From: an uncultured Chromatiaceae bacterium
GTDB lineage: Bacteria > Pseudomonadota > Gammaproteobacteria > Enterobacterales > Alteromonadaceae
Length of the DNA: 64,000 bases
Direction: 5' to 3'
NCBI GenBank assembly: GCA_937978655.1
Contig: CALJUX010000042.1
Span: 1 to 64,000 of the forward strand
Shown: piece by piece, positions 1 through 9,294 of the stretch
Position numbering within the stretch: the stretch's first letter is position 1
Layout of the letters: each line of letters starts with the position of its first letter
Notes under the pieces: model-generated
The model's input: the letters and a program-made list of their open reading frames with translations, nothing else
Told to the model about the DNA's origin: nothing
Database searches by the model: none
Program-made: the position numbers and the translations under genes

Positions 1-1
1 C

Positions 2-1534
2 GACCTGAAAAAAGCCCGTGACCGTGCCCACATCTTAGAAGGCCTGGCCATTGCGCTGACTAACATTGACGAAATCATCGAACTGATTAAAACGTCTAAC
101 AGCCCGTCAGATGCTAAATCCGGTTTAGTCTCGCGTGGCTGGAAGCTCGGTAACGTGCAGGAAATGCTGGAACGCGCCGGTGAAAGCGCAGCGCGGCCAG
201 AATGGCTGGAAGCGCACTTTGGTATCCGCGATGGTTATTATTACCTGACCGAACAACAGGCGCAGGCGATCCTGGATTTACGTCTGCATAAATTAACCGG
301 CCTCGAGCACGAAAAAATCCTTGGCGAGTACAAAGAGCTGCTGGATTTAATTGCGGAATTACTGCATATCCTCGCCAGTTCAGTTCGCCTGATGGAAGTT
401 ATTTGTGAAGAATTAGAAGCGGCAAAAGCGCAATATGGCGATGCCCGCCGTACTGAGATCCAGGATAATGCGCTGGATATCAATATGGAAGATCTGATTG
501 CCGAAGAAGACGTCGTCGTGACGCTGTCGCACTTAGGTTATGCCAAGTATCAGGCACTGACTGACTATGAAGCGCAGCGTCGTGGTGGTCGCGGTAAAGC
601 CGCAACGACCGTTAAAGACGAGGACTTTGTCGATCAGTTACTGGTCGCTTCCACACACGACACTATTTTGTGTTTCTCTGACCGTGGCCGCCTGTATTGG
701 CTGAAGGTCTATCAACTGCCGCTGGCATCCCGTCAGGCGCGCGGTAAACCGATCGTCAACCTGTTACCGCTCGAAGAAAACGAACGCATTACTGCAATCC
801 TGCCGGTTCGTGAGTACGAAGAAGGCAAGTTTGTCTTTATGGCGACCGCCAACGGTACCGTGAAGAAAACTGCACTGACCGAATACTCGCGTCCTCGCTC
901 TAACGGTATCATCGCCGTGAACCTGAACGAAGGTGACCAGCTGATTGGTGTTGATATCACCGACGGCAACAGCGAAATTATGCTGTTCTCGGATGATGGT
1001 AAAGTTGTGCGTTTCCACGAAGAGCAAGTGCGTGGCATGGGCCGCACCGCAACAGGTGTGCGTGGGATCAAGCTGCGTGAAAACGGCTCTGTGGTGTCAT
1101 TGATTGTGCCGAAGTCCGAAGGCGCTATCCTGACCGTAACCGAAAATGGCTACGGCAAGCGCACTGGCCTGGCAGAGTACCCGGCGAAGAGCCGTGCAAC
1201 GCAGGGCGTGGTGTCCATCAAAGTCTCAGAGCGTAATGGTCTGGTGGTAGGCGCCGTACAGGTTAACGCGCTTGATGAAATTATGCTGATCTCGAACAAA
1301 GGCACGCTGGTGCGTACCCGGGTGAAAGAAGTGTCACAGGTTGGCCGTAATACTGCCGGTGTGATTCTGATCCGCACCCAGGAAAATGAAAAAGTCGTTG
1401 GCGTACAGCGCATCGACGAAATTCAGGACGCTGAGGAATTGGCCGCCGCGGAAGCGGAAGTGCAGCAACTGGATGCCCAGAACCGGGTCGATGTTGAAGT
1501 CGAGGCGGACGGCGCCGACGACTCCGAAGAGTAA
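2..1534 (+). CDS. gyrA: DNA gyrase subunit A, C-terminal part (5' end outside window)
   Basis: GyrA is the DNA-cleaving and DNA-wrapping subunit of gyrase, which introduces negative supercoils. The frame is open from base 2, so only the C-terminal 510 or so residues are present. They cover the end of the breakage-reunion domain and its coiled coil, then the beta-pinwheel wrapping domain. The GyrA-box is visible as QRRGGRGK (about nt 574-597), the hallmark separating gyrase A from ParC. Pinwheel blade repeats follow, then a very acidic tail (VEVEADGADDSEE), which in E. coli GyrA modulates wrapping. The catalytic tyrosine lies upstream of the window. A strong terminator follows, so gyrA ends its own transcript. 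Confidence 0.97.
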   Translation, partial: DLKKARDRAHILEGLAIALTNIDEIIELIKTSNSPSDAKSGLVSRGWKLGNVQEMLERAGESAARPEWLEAHFGIRDGYYYLTEQQAQAILDLRLHKLTGLEHEKILGEYKELLDLIAELLHILASSVRLMEVICEELEAAKAQYGDARRTEIQDNALDINMEDLIAEEDVVVTLSHLGYAKYQALTDYEAQRRGGRGKAATTVKDEDFVDQLLVASTHDTILCFSDRGRLYWLKVYQLPLASRQARGKPIVNLLPLEENERITAILPVREYEEGKFVFMATANGTVKKTALTEYSRPRSNGIIAVNLNEGDQLIGVDITDGNSEIMLFSDDGKVVRFHEEQVRGMGRTATGVRGIKLRENGSVVSLIVPKSEGAILTVTENGYGKRTGLAEYPAKSRATQGVVSIKVSERNGLVVGAVQVNALDEIMLISNKGTLVRTRVKEVSQVGRNTAGVILIRTQENEKVVGVQRIDEIQDAEELAAAEAEVQQLDAQNRVDVEVEADGADDSEE

Positions 1535-1542
1535 AATGAAGA

Positions 1543-1566
1543 AGGCACCTGCGGGTGCCTTTTTTC
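1543..1566 (+). terminator. Rho-independent terminator after gyrA
   Basis: A 7-bp GC-rich stem (AGGCACC / GGTGCCT) with a 4-nt loop is followed at once by a run of T. It begins 8 bases after the gyrA stop codon. Confidence 0.9.
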
Positions 1567-1827
1567 TGCCTGCTGACATTAGCGGTTTCTGGCCGGCAAA
1601 ATCCGCAGATCTGCACCGGTTCGGGCAATTTTCCATCGATTTGGCCTGATCTGTGGGTTTCTGACCCGCAAAAAATACGGTACAGTGAGCCTTAGAAAAA
1701 GAGCCATCCAGATGGCGAAAATAGCTGCAGTGCCGGTACTTCGATAACAATAAAACCGCCATTTTCTGCCGCAAGGTCCCAAGCCAGTTTAATCCGCGAA
1801 TTTTATTTTTGACGCAATGAGGTAAAA

Positions 1828-2910
1828 ATGACGACCTATAACTTTTGTGCTGGCCCGGCAATGTTACCGGTAGACGTGATGCTGCAGGCACAGGAAGAGC
1901 TGATTAACTGGCACGGCCGCGGTTGTTCCATCATGGAAATGAGCCATCGTGGCAAAGACTTTATCAAAGTCGCGGCAGAGGCTGAGCAAGACTTACGTGA
2001 TTTATTACAAGTGCCGGCCAATTATAAAGTGTTGTTTATGCATGGTGGCGGCCGTGGTCAGTTTTCTGCGGTGCCGCTGAATCTGCTGAAAGCCGGCCAG
2101 AGCGCTGACTACATCGTCTCAGGCGCCTGGTCTAAAGCGGCCGCTGAAGAAGCGCACAAATTCGGCACTATTGCCGTGCAGGGCATTGCACAAAAAACCG
2201 AAGATGGCCTGCGCAGCCTCAAAGCAGCCGCTGACTGGCACCTGGATGCAAAATCCGCTTTTGTGCATTTTTGCCCGAATGAAACGGTCGATGGCCTTGA
2301 ATTCACTGATTTACCGCAAACACAAGTGCCGCTGGTGGCAGATTTGTCTTCAACCATTTTGTCGCGTCCTATTGATGTCAGTCGTTATGGCGTGATTTAC
2401 GCTGGTGCGCAGAAAAATATCGGCCCGTCTGGCCTTACGCTGGCGCTGGTGCGGGAAGACCTGTTACCGCCGGCCGGTGCCGCTATTCCGGCGGTGCTGG
2501 ATTATCGTCTGGCCGCAGAAAACGACTCGATGTTTAACACACCACCGACTTATGCCTGGTATCTGGCCGGGCTGGTGTTTAAATGGCTGAAGCGTCAGGG
2601 CGGCGTCGAGGCGATGGGCAAGCTGAATCAACTGAAGGCGCAAACGTTGTACAACTACGTCGATCAAAGCGATTTTTATCGTAATGACGTGGATACGCGT
2701 TACCGTTCCTGGATGAATGTGCCATTTTTACTGGCCGACGAGCGGTTAAACGACAAGTTTGTTGCTGAAGCCGAAGCCAATGGTTTATTGGCGCTGAAAG
2801 GGCATCGGATGGTCGGCGGTATGCGCGCCAGTATTTACAACGCAATGCCGTTGGAAGGCGTACAGACGCTGGTCACCTTTATGCGCGAATTTGAGCGGGT
2901 GCACGGCTGA
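1828..2910 (+). CDS. serC: Phosphoserine aminotransferase
   Basis: SerC is a PLP enzyme that transaminates 3-phosphohydroxypyruvate with glutamate to give phosphoserine. It also acts on 3-hydroxy-4-phosphohydroxythreonine in pyridoxal phosphate synthesis. The 360-aa length is typical. The N-terminus NFCAGPAMLP and the segment AGAQKNIGPSG, with Lys196 as the expected Schiff-base lysine, are family signatures. The start follows GAGGTAAAA. The stop codon overlaps the aroA ATG by one base (TGATG), so the two genes should be translationally coupled, as in the serC-aroA operon of enterobacteria. Confidence 0.97.
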   Translation: MTTYNFCAGPAMLPVDVMLQAQEELINWHGRGCSIMEMSHRGKDFIKVAAEAEQDLRDLLQVPANYKVLFMHGGGRGQFSAVPLNLLKAGQSADYIVSGAWSKAAAEEAHKFGTIAVQGIAQKTEDGLRSLKAAADWHLDAKSAFVHFCPNETVDGLEFTDLPQTQVPLVADLSSTILSRPIDVSRYGVIYAGAQKNIGPSGLTLALVREDLLPPAGAAIPAVLDYRLAAENDSMFNTPPTYAWYLAGLVFKWLKRQGGVEAMGKLNQLKAQTLYNYVDQSDFYRNDVDTRYRSWMNVPFLLADERLNDKFVAEAEANGLLALKGHRMVGGMRASIYNAMPLEGVQTLVTFMREFERVHG

Positions 2911-4187
2911 TGAAAACCTTAACACTCAATAAAATCAACGGTGTCCAAGGTACAGTGCATTTACCGGGCTCTAAAAGTATTTCCAATCGGGTGTTGCTGC
3001 TGGCAGCGCTGGCGCAGGGCGAGACCCGTATCAGCAATCTGCTGCACAGCGACGACATCGAACATATGCTGAACGCGCTGACTGCCTTGGGCGTGTCTTA
3101 CCAGCTGTCTGATTGCAAAAGTAAATGTGTCGTGCAGGGCCTCGGTGGTTTATTTAATCATCCGGCAGCGTTGGAGCTTTTCCTTGGCAACGCCGGTACA
3201 GCGATGCGGCCATTAACGGCTGCGCTGGCTGCATCAGCTGTCGATGTCACGCTGACGGGTGAGCCACGGATGTATGAAAGACCCATCGGTCACTTGGTCG
3301 ATGCGCTGCGCCAGCTTGGCGCTGATGTCAGCTATTTGCAGCAGGATGGTTTTCCGCCGCTGCATATTCGCGGCAAAGCCTTAAGCGGCGGCACTGTTAA
3401 AATTGACGGCAGTATTTCCAGTCAGTTCTTAACTGCGGTGCTGATGGTCGCGCCTTTATTGGCTGCTGATACTGAAATCGTGATTGTCGGCGAGCTGGTG
3501 TCTAAACCTTATATCGATATCACGCTGGCGCTGATGAGCCGCTTTGGTGTCCGCGTCGATAACCAGAATTATCAGAAATTTGTCATTGCTGGCCGCCAGC
3601 AATATGTATCACCGGGCAACTGGCTGGTCGAAGGCGATGCATCTTCCGCCAGTTATTTCCTTGCCGCTGCGGCCATTGGCGGTAGTGTCAAAGTCACCGG
3701 CATCGGTAAACACGCGGTACAGGGCGACATCCGGTTTGCCGATGCGCTTGAAGCAATGGGCGCAACGGTTGAATGGGGTGACGACTATATTTCGGTTACG
3801 CGGAACCAGCTAAATGGCATTGACCGCGATTACAACGCCATCCCGGATGCCGCGATGACTATTGCGACCACTGCGCTCTTTGCCGAAGGCCCGACCATGA
3901 TCCGTAACGTCTATAACTGGCGTGTGAAAGAAACTGACCGCCTGCATGCGATGGCGACAGAGCTGCGCAAGGTCGGTGCCGAAGTGGAAGAAGGCGAAGA
4001 CTATCTGAAAGTGACGCCGCCGGCGCACATTCAGCATGCCAGTATCGCCACCTACAACGACCATCGCATGGCGATGTGTTTCTCGCTGTTATCCTTTGCC
4101 GATTGTGGTGTGACTATTGAAGATCCGGATTGCACGCGCAAAACATTTCCACAGTATTTTGAAGTGTTTAGCGGCTTAGCAAACTAA
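2910..4187 (+). CDS. aroA: 3-phosphoshikimate 1-carboxyvinyltransferase (EPSP synthase)
   Basis: AroA transfers the enolpyruvyl group of PEP to shikimate-3-phosphate, the sixth step of the shikimate pathway. The 425-aa protein has the N-terminal PGSKSISNR motif (Lys22) and the LFLGNAGTAMRP motif near residue 95, the substrate and glyphosate-binding loop of class I enzymes, followed by the GDASSASYFLAA motif. Gly at the NAGTAMRP position and the neighbouring residues are those of ordinary class I enzymes, so no resistance type is suggested. It is coupled to serC through a 1-bp overlap and is closed by a terminator before cmk. Confidence 0.97.
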   Translation: MKTLTLNKINGVQGTVHLPGSKSISNRVLLLAALAQGETRISNLLHSDDIEHMLNALTALGVSYQLSDCKSKCVVQGLGGLFNHPAALELFLGNAGTAMRPLTAALAASAVDVTLTGEPRMYERPIGHLVDALRQLGADVSYLQQDGFPPLHIRGKALSGGTVKIDGSISSQFLTAVLMVAPLLAADTEIVIVGELVSKPYIDITLALMSRFGVRVDNQNYQKFVIAGRQQYVSPGNWLVEGDASSASYFLAAAAIGGSVKVTGIGKHAVQGDIRFADALEAMGATVEWGDDYISVTRNQLNGIDRDYNAIPDAAMTIATTALFAEGPTMIRNVYNWRVKETDRLHAMATELRKVGAEVEEGEDYLKVTPPAHIQHASIATYNDHRMAMCFSLLSFADCGVTIEDPDCTRKTFPQYFEVFSGLAN

Positions 4188-4217
4188 AACGCGTAACCAT
4201 TGTGAAGTGACGCTAAG

Positions 4218-4251
4218 GCGCGGTTTTTCTTAGAGAAACCGCGCTTTTTTT
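4218..4251 (+). terminator. Rho-independent terminator after aroA
   Basis: A 9-bp stem (GCGCGGTTT / AAACCGCGC) with a 9-nt loop is followed by seven T residues. It separates serC-aroA from cmk-rpsA. Confidence 0.92.
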
Positions 4252-4308
4252 AACATTTGTCTGTATAATGCCGGCCTTTAGTGGTTTAACCAGTTAACTG
4301 GAGGCAGT

Positions 4309-4992
4309 ATGCAGAATATCCCGGTCATTACGATTGACGGTCCAGGCGGTTCCGGTAAAGGAACTATTTGCCGTCTGGTCGCTCAGCAACTGGGCTGGCA
4401 TCTGCTCGACAGCGGCGCGATTTACCGCGTGCTGGCACTGGCCGCTATCCATCATGATATCGCTGCGGATGACGAAGAAGCACTGCAACCTTTGGCTGCC
4501 CACCTTGATGTTCAGTTTACCTCTGACGATGCTGGCAATATTCGGATCACGCTGGAAGGCGAAAATGTCTCGCACACGATCCGCACCGAAGAAGTTGGCG
4601 CTGTGGCATCCAAAATCGCTTCGTTACCGCGGGTGCGTGAAGCCTTATTACGCCGTCAGCGTGCCTTTCGCGAAGCACCGGGTCTGGTTGCTGATGGTCG
4701 TGATATGGGGACTGTGGTTTTTCCCGGTGCGCAGGTGAAAATCTTCTTGACAGCTGCGGCTGAAGAGCGTGCCAGACGGCGTTATTTAGAGTTGAAACAG
4801 AAGGGGCATGATGTTAATATCGGCGACCTTTTGAACGAAATTCAGGCAAGGGATGAGCGCGATATGAATCGTGCTGTAGCGCCGCTGAAACCAGCCGCTG
4901 ATGCATACCTGCTTGATTCGACCAATAAATCCATTGAACAAGTGTTGGCAGAAGTCCTGAGCTTCACGAAGAAGCAATTGAACCAGGCCTGA
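4309..4992 (+). CDS. cmk: Cytidylate kinase
   Basis: Cmk phosphorylates CMP and dCMP with ATP in pyrimidine nucleotide salvage. The 227-aa protein starts with the P-loop GPGGSGKGT (residues 11-19). It also contains DGRDMGTVVFP, a CMP-binding signature, and the ERARRRYLELKQKG lid region. An ACTGGAGG ribosome-binding site lies just upstream of the ATG. The gene precedes rpsA as in most gammaproteobacteria, with only 100 nt between them. Confidence 0.97.
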   Translation: MQNIPVITIDGPGGSGKGTICRLVAQQLGWHLLDSGAIYRVLALAAIHHDIAADDEEALQPLAAHLDVQFTSDDAGNIRITLEGENVSHTIRTEEVGAVASKIASLPRVREALLRRQRAFREAPGLVADGRDMGTVVFPGAQVKIFLTAAAEERARRRYLELKQKGHDVNIGDLLNEIQARDERDMNRAVAPLKPAADAYLLDSTNKSIEQVLAEVLSFTKKQLNQA

Positions 4993-5092
4993 CAGTGCTT
5001 TGGACAGCCGCAGACAAGGATGCCTTGCGGTAAATTAAGCAACCCCACCCAATATGGATTTAAGGTGGAGCAACTAACCGAAACAGTGAAAA
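4993..5092 (+). promoter_or_regulatory. rpsA leader, probable S1 autoregulatory region
   Basis: The 100-nt leader lacks a good Shine-Dalgarno sequence directly before the rpsA ATG (the preceding bases are AACAGTGAAAA). It contains GGA-bearing segments and a potential stem around CCGCAAGG-type bases near 5000-5030. In E. coli the rpsA leader initiates efficiently without a canonical SD through folded hairpins and is repressed by free S1. The same mode is inferred here from the weak SD and from the gene identity. Confidence 0.5.
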
Positions 5093-6766
5093 ATGACTGA
5101 AAATTTTGCACAATTATTTGAGGAAAGCCTCAAGACTATCGAAACTCGCCCAGGTTCAATCGTTAAGGGCACCATCGTAGCCATCCACAAAGACGTCGTA
5201 CTGGTTGATGCCGGTCTGAAGTCTGAAGCTGCGATCCCGGTTGAACAATTCAAAAACCTGGCTGGCGAGATTGAAGTGAACGTTGGTGACATCATCGACG
5301 TAGCTCTGGATGCAGTTGAAGATGGTTTCGGTGAGACATTACTGTCTCGCGAAAAAGCCAAGCGTCATGAATCCTGGGTACGCCTGGAAAAAGCCTGTGA
5401 AGATAAAGTTACCGTTATCGGTGTTATCACTGGCAAAGTTAAAGGCGGTTTCACTGTCGAAGTTGACGGTATCCGTGCATTCCTGCCTGGTTCATTAGTC
5501 GATGTCCGTCCAGTACGCGACACGCTGCACTTAGAACACAAAGAACTTGAGTTCAAAGTCATCAAATTAGATCAGAAGCGTAACAACGTTGTGGTTTCTC
5601 GCCGCGCTGTTATCGAATCTGAAAGCTCAGCTGAGCGCGATACTCTGCTGCAAAACCTGGAAGAAGGCATGGAAGTCAAAGGTATCGTTAAGAACCTGAC
5701 TGACTACGGTGCATTCGTTGACCTGGGTGGCGTTGACGGCTTACTGCACATCACTGACATGGCTTGGAAACGCGTTAAGCACCCAAGCGAAATCGTCAAT
5801 GTTGGCGACGAGATCCCAGTAAAAGTTCTGAAGTTCGACCGCGAGAAGCAACGTGTTTCTCTGGGTCTGAAACAGATGGGCGAAGATCCATGGGCAGCTA
5901 TCGCTTCTCGTTACCCAGAAGGTGCTCGCATCACTGGTCGCGTAACCAACCTGACAGATTACGGCTGCTTCGTTGAAATCGAAGAAGGCGTTGAAGGTCT
6001 GGTACACGTGTCAGAAATGGACTGGACCAACAAAAACATCCACCCATCTAAAGTTGTTAACTTAGGTGACTCAGTGGAAGTGATGGTTCTGGAAATCGAC
6101 GAAGAACGTCGTCGTATTTCTTTAGGTCTGAAACAGTGCAAAGCCAACCCATGGGAAGAGTTTGCCAAAGGCTTCAACAAAGGTGACCGCGTTTCCGGTA
6201 AGATCAAGTCAATCACTGACTTCGGTATCTTCATCGGTCTGGACGGCGGCATCGACGGCCTGGTTCACCTGTCAGACATCAGCTGGAATTCAACTGGCGA
6301 AGACGCCGTACGTGAATTCAAGAAAGGCGACGAAGTGTCTGCCGTGGTTCTGCAAGTTGACCCAGAGCGCGAGCGTATCTCTTTAGGCATCAAGCAATTA
6401 GACGAAGACCCGTTCAACGGCTATCTTGCTGATAACAAAAAAGGTGCTATCGTTAAAGGTACAGTGACTGCAGTTGACGCGAAAGGCGCTACTGTTGAAC
6501 TGGAAGGCGGCGTAGAAGGTTATGTTCGCGTTTCTGATATCGCTCGTGAGCGTATCGAAGATGCAACTACAGCGCTGAAAGTCGGTGAAGAAGTTGAAGC
6601 TCGCCTGATGGGTGTTGACCGCAAAAACCGCGTGATCAGCCTGTCAATCAAAGCCAAGTTCGAAGCTGAAGAGAAAGAAGCGTTAGAATCAATTAAGCAG
6701 GACGATTCTGCTTTTGGTGGTAACGCAATGGCTGAAGCATTCAAAGCAGCTCAGAAATCTGAGTAA
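5093..6766 (+). CDS. rpsA: 30S ribosomal protein S1
   Basis: S1 is the mRNA-binding ribosomal protein needed for initiation on structured or weak-SD messages. The 557-aa length matches the enterobacterial six-domain form. Repeated S1/OB motifs of the type GxVxxxxDYGxFVxL...GLxHxSxM can be read, for example around TDYGAFVDLGGVDGLLHITD, TDYGCFVEIEEGVEGLVHVS and TDFGIFIGLDGGIDGLVHLS, with two diverged N-terminal ribosome-binding repeats. Codon use is strongly biased, as expected for a highly expressed gene. ihfB follows after a 72-nt gap containing a hairpin. Confidence 0.98.
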   Translation: MTENFAQLFEESLKTIETRPGSIVKGTIVAIHKDVVLVDAGLKSEAAIPVEQFKNLAGEIEVNVGDIIDVALDAVEDGFGETLLSREKAKRHESWVRLEKACEDKVTVIGVITGKVKGGFTVEVDGIRAFLPGSLVDVRPVRDTLHLEHKELEFKVIKLDQKRNNVVVSRRAVIESESSAERDTLLQNLEEGMEVKGIVKNLTDYGAFVDLGGVDGLLHITDMAWKRVKHPSEIVNVGDEIPVKVLKFDREKQRVSLGLKQMGEDPWAAIASRYPEGARITGRVTNLTDYGCFVEIEEGVEGLVHVSEMDWTNKNIHPSKVVNLGDSVEVMVLEIDEERRRISLGLKQCKANPWEEFAKGFNKGDRVSGKIKSITDFGIFIGLDGGIDGLVHLSDISWNSTGEDAVREFKKGDEVSAVVLQVDPERERISLGIKQLDEDPFNGYLADNKKGAIVKGTVTAVDAKGATVELEGGVEGYVRVSDIARERIEDATTALKVGEEVEARLMGVDRKNRVISLSIKAKFEAEEKEALESIKQDDSAFGGNAMAEAFKAAQKSE

Positions 6767-6781
6767 TTGATGCCAGTCAGT

Positions 6782-6805
6782 CGGTTGGGGCAGATGCCCC
6801 AACCG
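6782..6805 (+). terminator. Hairpin between rpsA and ihfB (weak terminator or processing site)
   Basis: A 9-bp perfect stem (CGGTTGGGG / CCCCAACCG) with a 6-nt loop starts 15 bases after the rpsA stop. It is followed by GCATTTTCC, not a clean T run, so partial termination or mRNA stabilisation is more likely than full termination. Confidence 0.55.
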
Positions 6806-6838
6806 GCATTTTCCAGCAACAGTGTAAGCGGAGTCCTT

Positions 6839-7123
6839 ATGACCAAATCTGAGTTGATCGAAAAGTTAGCCACTGATTTTCCTCATATCCAGGTAAAAGA
6901 TGTTGAGTCTGCTGTGAAAGAAATTCTGGAACAGATGGCAGGTTCGCTGGCAGTCAACGAACGGATTGAAATCAGAGGTTTCGGTAGTTTCTCGCTGCAC
7001 TACAGAGCCCCACGGGTCGGTCGGAACCCTAAAACCGGCGATAAAGTAGAACTTGACGGTAAATACGTCCCGCATTTTAAACCAGGTAAAGAATTACGCG
7101 ACCGCGTGAAAGAAAATACCTGA
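6839..7123 (+). CDS. ihfB: Integration host factor subunit beta
   Basis: IhfB (HimD) pairs with IhfA to bind and sharply bend DNA in recombination, replication and transcription. The start chosen is the ATG at 6839, preceded by GCGGAGTCCTT, which gives 94 residues, the exact length of E. coli IhfB. An upstream in-frame ATG would add 24 unconserved residues that overlap the hairpin. The DNA-intercalating arm has RVGRNPKTGDKV with Pro64 at its tip, and IEIRGFGSF precedes it. Position after rpsA is conserved. Confidence 0.97.
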   Translation: MTKSELIEKLATDFPHIQVKDVESAVKEILEQMAGSLAVNERIEIRGFGSFSLHYRAPRVGRNPKTGDKVELDGKYVPHFKPGKELRDRVKENT

Positions 7124-7167
7124 GTCATGTCCGCGCTGATGCAGCGACGGTGCTAACGGAGCCGAGT

Positions 7168-7410
7168 TTGAGAAAGCTGATTTTTTTCCTGTGTTTTTCT
7201 GTGCTCATCCTGATTGGTCTGTTTTTTGGCTCAATCAACCAGCAAGTCGCTGAATTAAATTATTTTATAGCCAAAGCTGAGCTGCGGGTTGTTGATATCG
7301 CCCTGTTATTTTTATTGCTCGGCTTTGCTATTGGTCTCAGTCTGTCACTGACCATTCTGGTGAAATTGCGTACCAAACGCTGGATTAACCGGGCCATGAG
7401 CAAGACCTGA
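7168..7410 (+). CDS. lapA: LapA family inner-membrane protein (DUF1049)
   Basis: A small two-helix inner-membrane protein, encoded just before lapB as in E. coli, where LapA helps the LapB/YejM system tune lipopolysaccharide synthesis. Two hydrophobic segments are clear (FFLCFSVLILIGLFFGS and VDIALLFLLLGFAIGLSLSL), joined by a short periplasmic loop, with a basic C-terminus. I chose the TTG at 7168 because ACGGAG lies six bases upstream and the product begins like family members. A GTG at 7150 would add six residues. lapB begins 4 nt downstream. Confidence 0.85.
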   Translation: MRKLIFFLCFSVLILIGLFFGSINQQVAELNYFIAKAELRVVDIALLFLLLGFAIGLSLSLTILVKLRTKRWINRAMSKT

Positions 7411-7414
7411 ACCT

Positions 7415-8545
7415 ATGCTTGAACTGCTATTTCTGTTGTTGCCTGTCGCCGCCGCTTACGGCTGGTTTTTTGGCCGCAACAGTTTGCGGCAGGAAGAGTT
7501 AAAAAACAAAGCCAACGTCGCTAAGAACCTGTCCTCCGGGTTAAATTTCCTGCTGACCGATCAGGAAGACAAAGCAATTGAGCAGCTGCTGCAGCTGCTG
7601 GATATTGAAGCCGCAACTATCGACACTTATCTGGCTTTGGCTAATTTGTTCCGCCGCAAAGGCGACTGGGACAAAGCTATTCGCATTCATGAAAAATTAC
7701 ATCAGCTAAAGTTACCCAAAGGTCAGGCCCAGCAGATCCGGCTGGAATTGGCGAAAGATTATTTTTCTGCCGGGTTATACGATCGTGCCGAAAGCCTGCT
7801 GCGCAAGCTGGTTGATAGTGATCCGCTGCAGGAAACCGCATTAAAACAACTGTTTGCCATTTTTGTGGTGACGCACGACTGGCACAAAGCCGCAGATTTT
7901 GCCCCGCAAGTAGATAAAACCGATTCCCGTTCGCTGCGCATTGCGCTTGCCAATATGCGCTGTGAAGATCAGAAAAAGCCGATGGATGTGATGGCTCTGC
8001 GAATTTTAGCGCAGAAGTATCCACAGGCGATCCGGCCGCGATTGCAGTTGGCACGGCAGTTATTGGCTGAGCAATCATTGGCCGATGCCGCCGTTGCATT
8101 TAAATCGGTACTGACACAAAAGCCGCAGTGGGCCGCTGATATCCTGCCCGAATTACAACGCTGCCAGTTGCCCGAGGACGAGTGGTATCCACTGCTGAGC
8201 CAGCTGGTACACAAAAATAAAAACATTACCGCAGCTATCTTTCTGTGTGACTGGCTGGTGCAAACCGGCTCGCCGGCCGCTGGCGAACAACTGCTGCTGG
8301 AAAAACTGCAACAGCAACCGAACATCCGCTTATTCCAGCGCTTATTGCAAATCAGGCAGCTGAATCAGCCAGCCCAGATGGAAGCACTGCAGGCGATCGA
8401 TGGCCTGGTGCGCGCATACCTTGATACAAAAATCCTGTATAGCTGTCGGAATTGCGGCTTTAAAACCCGGCAACAATACTGGTTATGTCCGTCCTGCCAG
8501 CAATGGGAGACGGTTGAACCATTAAGCGGCATTGACGGCCGCTGA
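7415..8545 (+). CDS. lapB: Lipopolysaccharide assembly protein LapB
   Basis: LapB (YciM) is a membrane-anchored TPR protein that presents LpxC to FtsH, setting the rate of lipid A synthesis. The 376-aa protein has one N-terminal membrane helix (LLFLLLPVAAAYGWFFG), a string of TPR-like repeats, and a C-terminal rubredoxin-type metal site with Cys344-x2-Cys347 and Cys358-x2-Cys361. E. coli LapB is 389 aa with the same plan. It sits in the order lapA-lapB-pyrF, conserved in gammaproteobacteria. Confidence 0.94.
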   Translation: MLELLFLLLPVAAAYGWFFGRNSLRQEELKNKANVAKNLSSGLNFLLTDQEDKAIEQLLQLLDIEAATIDTYLALANLFRRKGDWDKAIRIHEKLHQLKLPKGQAQQIRLELAKDYFSAGLYDRAESLLRKLVDSDPLQETALKQLFAIFVVTHDWHKAADFAPQVDKTDSRSLRIALANMRCEDQKKPMDVMALRILAQKYPQAIRPRLQLARQLLAEQSLADAAVAFKSVLTQKPQWAADILPELQRCQLPEDEWYPLLSQLVHKNKNITAAIFLCDWLVQTGSPAAGEQLLLEKLQQQPNIRLFQRLLQIRQLNQPAQMEALQAIDGLVRAYLDTKILYSCRNCGFKTRQQYWLCPSCQQWETVEPLSGIDGR

Positions 8546-8577
8546 TCCTGTCCCTTTAAGTTTTTGGAAATGTCGTT

Positions 8578-9279
8578 ATGCAATTAAGCCCTGTCGTGGT
8601 TGCGCTGGATTATGAAGACCAGCGTGCAGCACTCAATCTGGTCAGCCAGCTGGATCCGGCGTTATGCCGGTTAAAAGTGGGCAAAGAAATGTTCAGCCAT
8701 TTCGGCCCCGATTTTGTGCGTGAGCTGCAACAACGTCATTTTGATGTGTTCCTCGATTTAAAATTTCATGATATTCCAAACACAGTCGCCAAAGCCGTTA
8801 AAGCGGCTGCGGATTTAGGCGTCTGGATGGTAAACGTGCATGCCAGCGGCGGTAGCCGGATGATGGTGGCTGCCCGCGAAGCACTACAAGGTTTTGGCGC
8901 AGACAAGCCACTGCTGATTGCAGTGACTGTGTTGACGTCGATGGAGCAGGCTGATTTACTCGAACTGGGCATCACGCTGACACCTGAACAGCAGGTGTTG
9001 AAACTGGCGGCCCTGACGCATCAGTCTGGCCTTGATGGCGTGGTGTGTTCTGCGCATGAAGCCCGCGCTTTGAAACAAAAGTTTGGTCAGGCCTTTCAGT
9101 TAGTTACGCCAGGGATCCGGCCGGCCTTTGCTGGTGCTGATGATCAAAAGCGGGTGATGACGCCGGCAGAGGCTGTTGCTGCCGGAGTTGATTACATGGT
9201 GATTGGTCGCCCGATCACCAAAGCGGTGGATCCACTGGCCGCCTTACAGGCGATTTATCAGGAACTCCAGGCGGGTTAA
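8578..9279 (+). CDS. pyrF: Orotidine 5'-phosphate decarboxylase
   Basis: PyrF converts OMP to UMP, the last step of de novo UMP synthesis. The 233-aa TIM-barrel protein carries the catalytic DLKFHDIPNT signature (Asp60, Lys62, Asp65) and the phosphate-binding end TPGIRPA...VIGRPIT. The start follows TTTTGGAAATGTCGTT. It follows lapB by 32 nt and probably shares its transcript. Confidence 0.97.
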   Translation: MQLSPVVVALDYEDQRAALNLVSQLDPALCRLKVGKEMFSHFGPDFVRELQQRHFDVFLDLKFHDIPNTVAKAVKAAADLGVWMVNVHASGGSRMMVAAREALQGFGADKPLLIAVTVLTSMEQADLLELGITLTPEQQVLKLAALTHQSGLDGVVCSAHEARALKQKFGQAFQLVTPGIRPAFAGADDQKRVMTPAEAVAAGVDYMVIGRPITKAVDPLAALQAIYQELQAG

Positions 9280-9294
9280 CCTAAGGACGTTTTA

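Noticed and set aside
1567..1827. Candidate small gene between gyrA and serC
   Set aside because: Only frames overlapping the terminator or running antisense were seen; the region is probably the serC promoter and leader.
6767..6838. 24-residue extension of IhfB
   Set aside because: It starts inside the hairpin after rpsA, and the shorter form has the exact family length.
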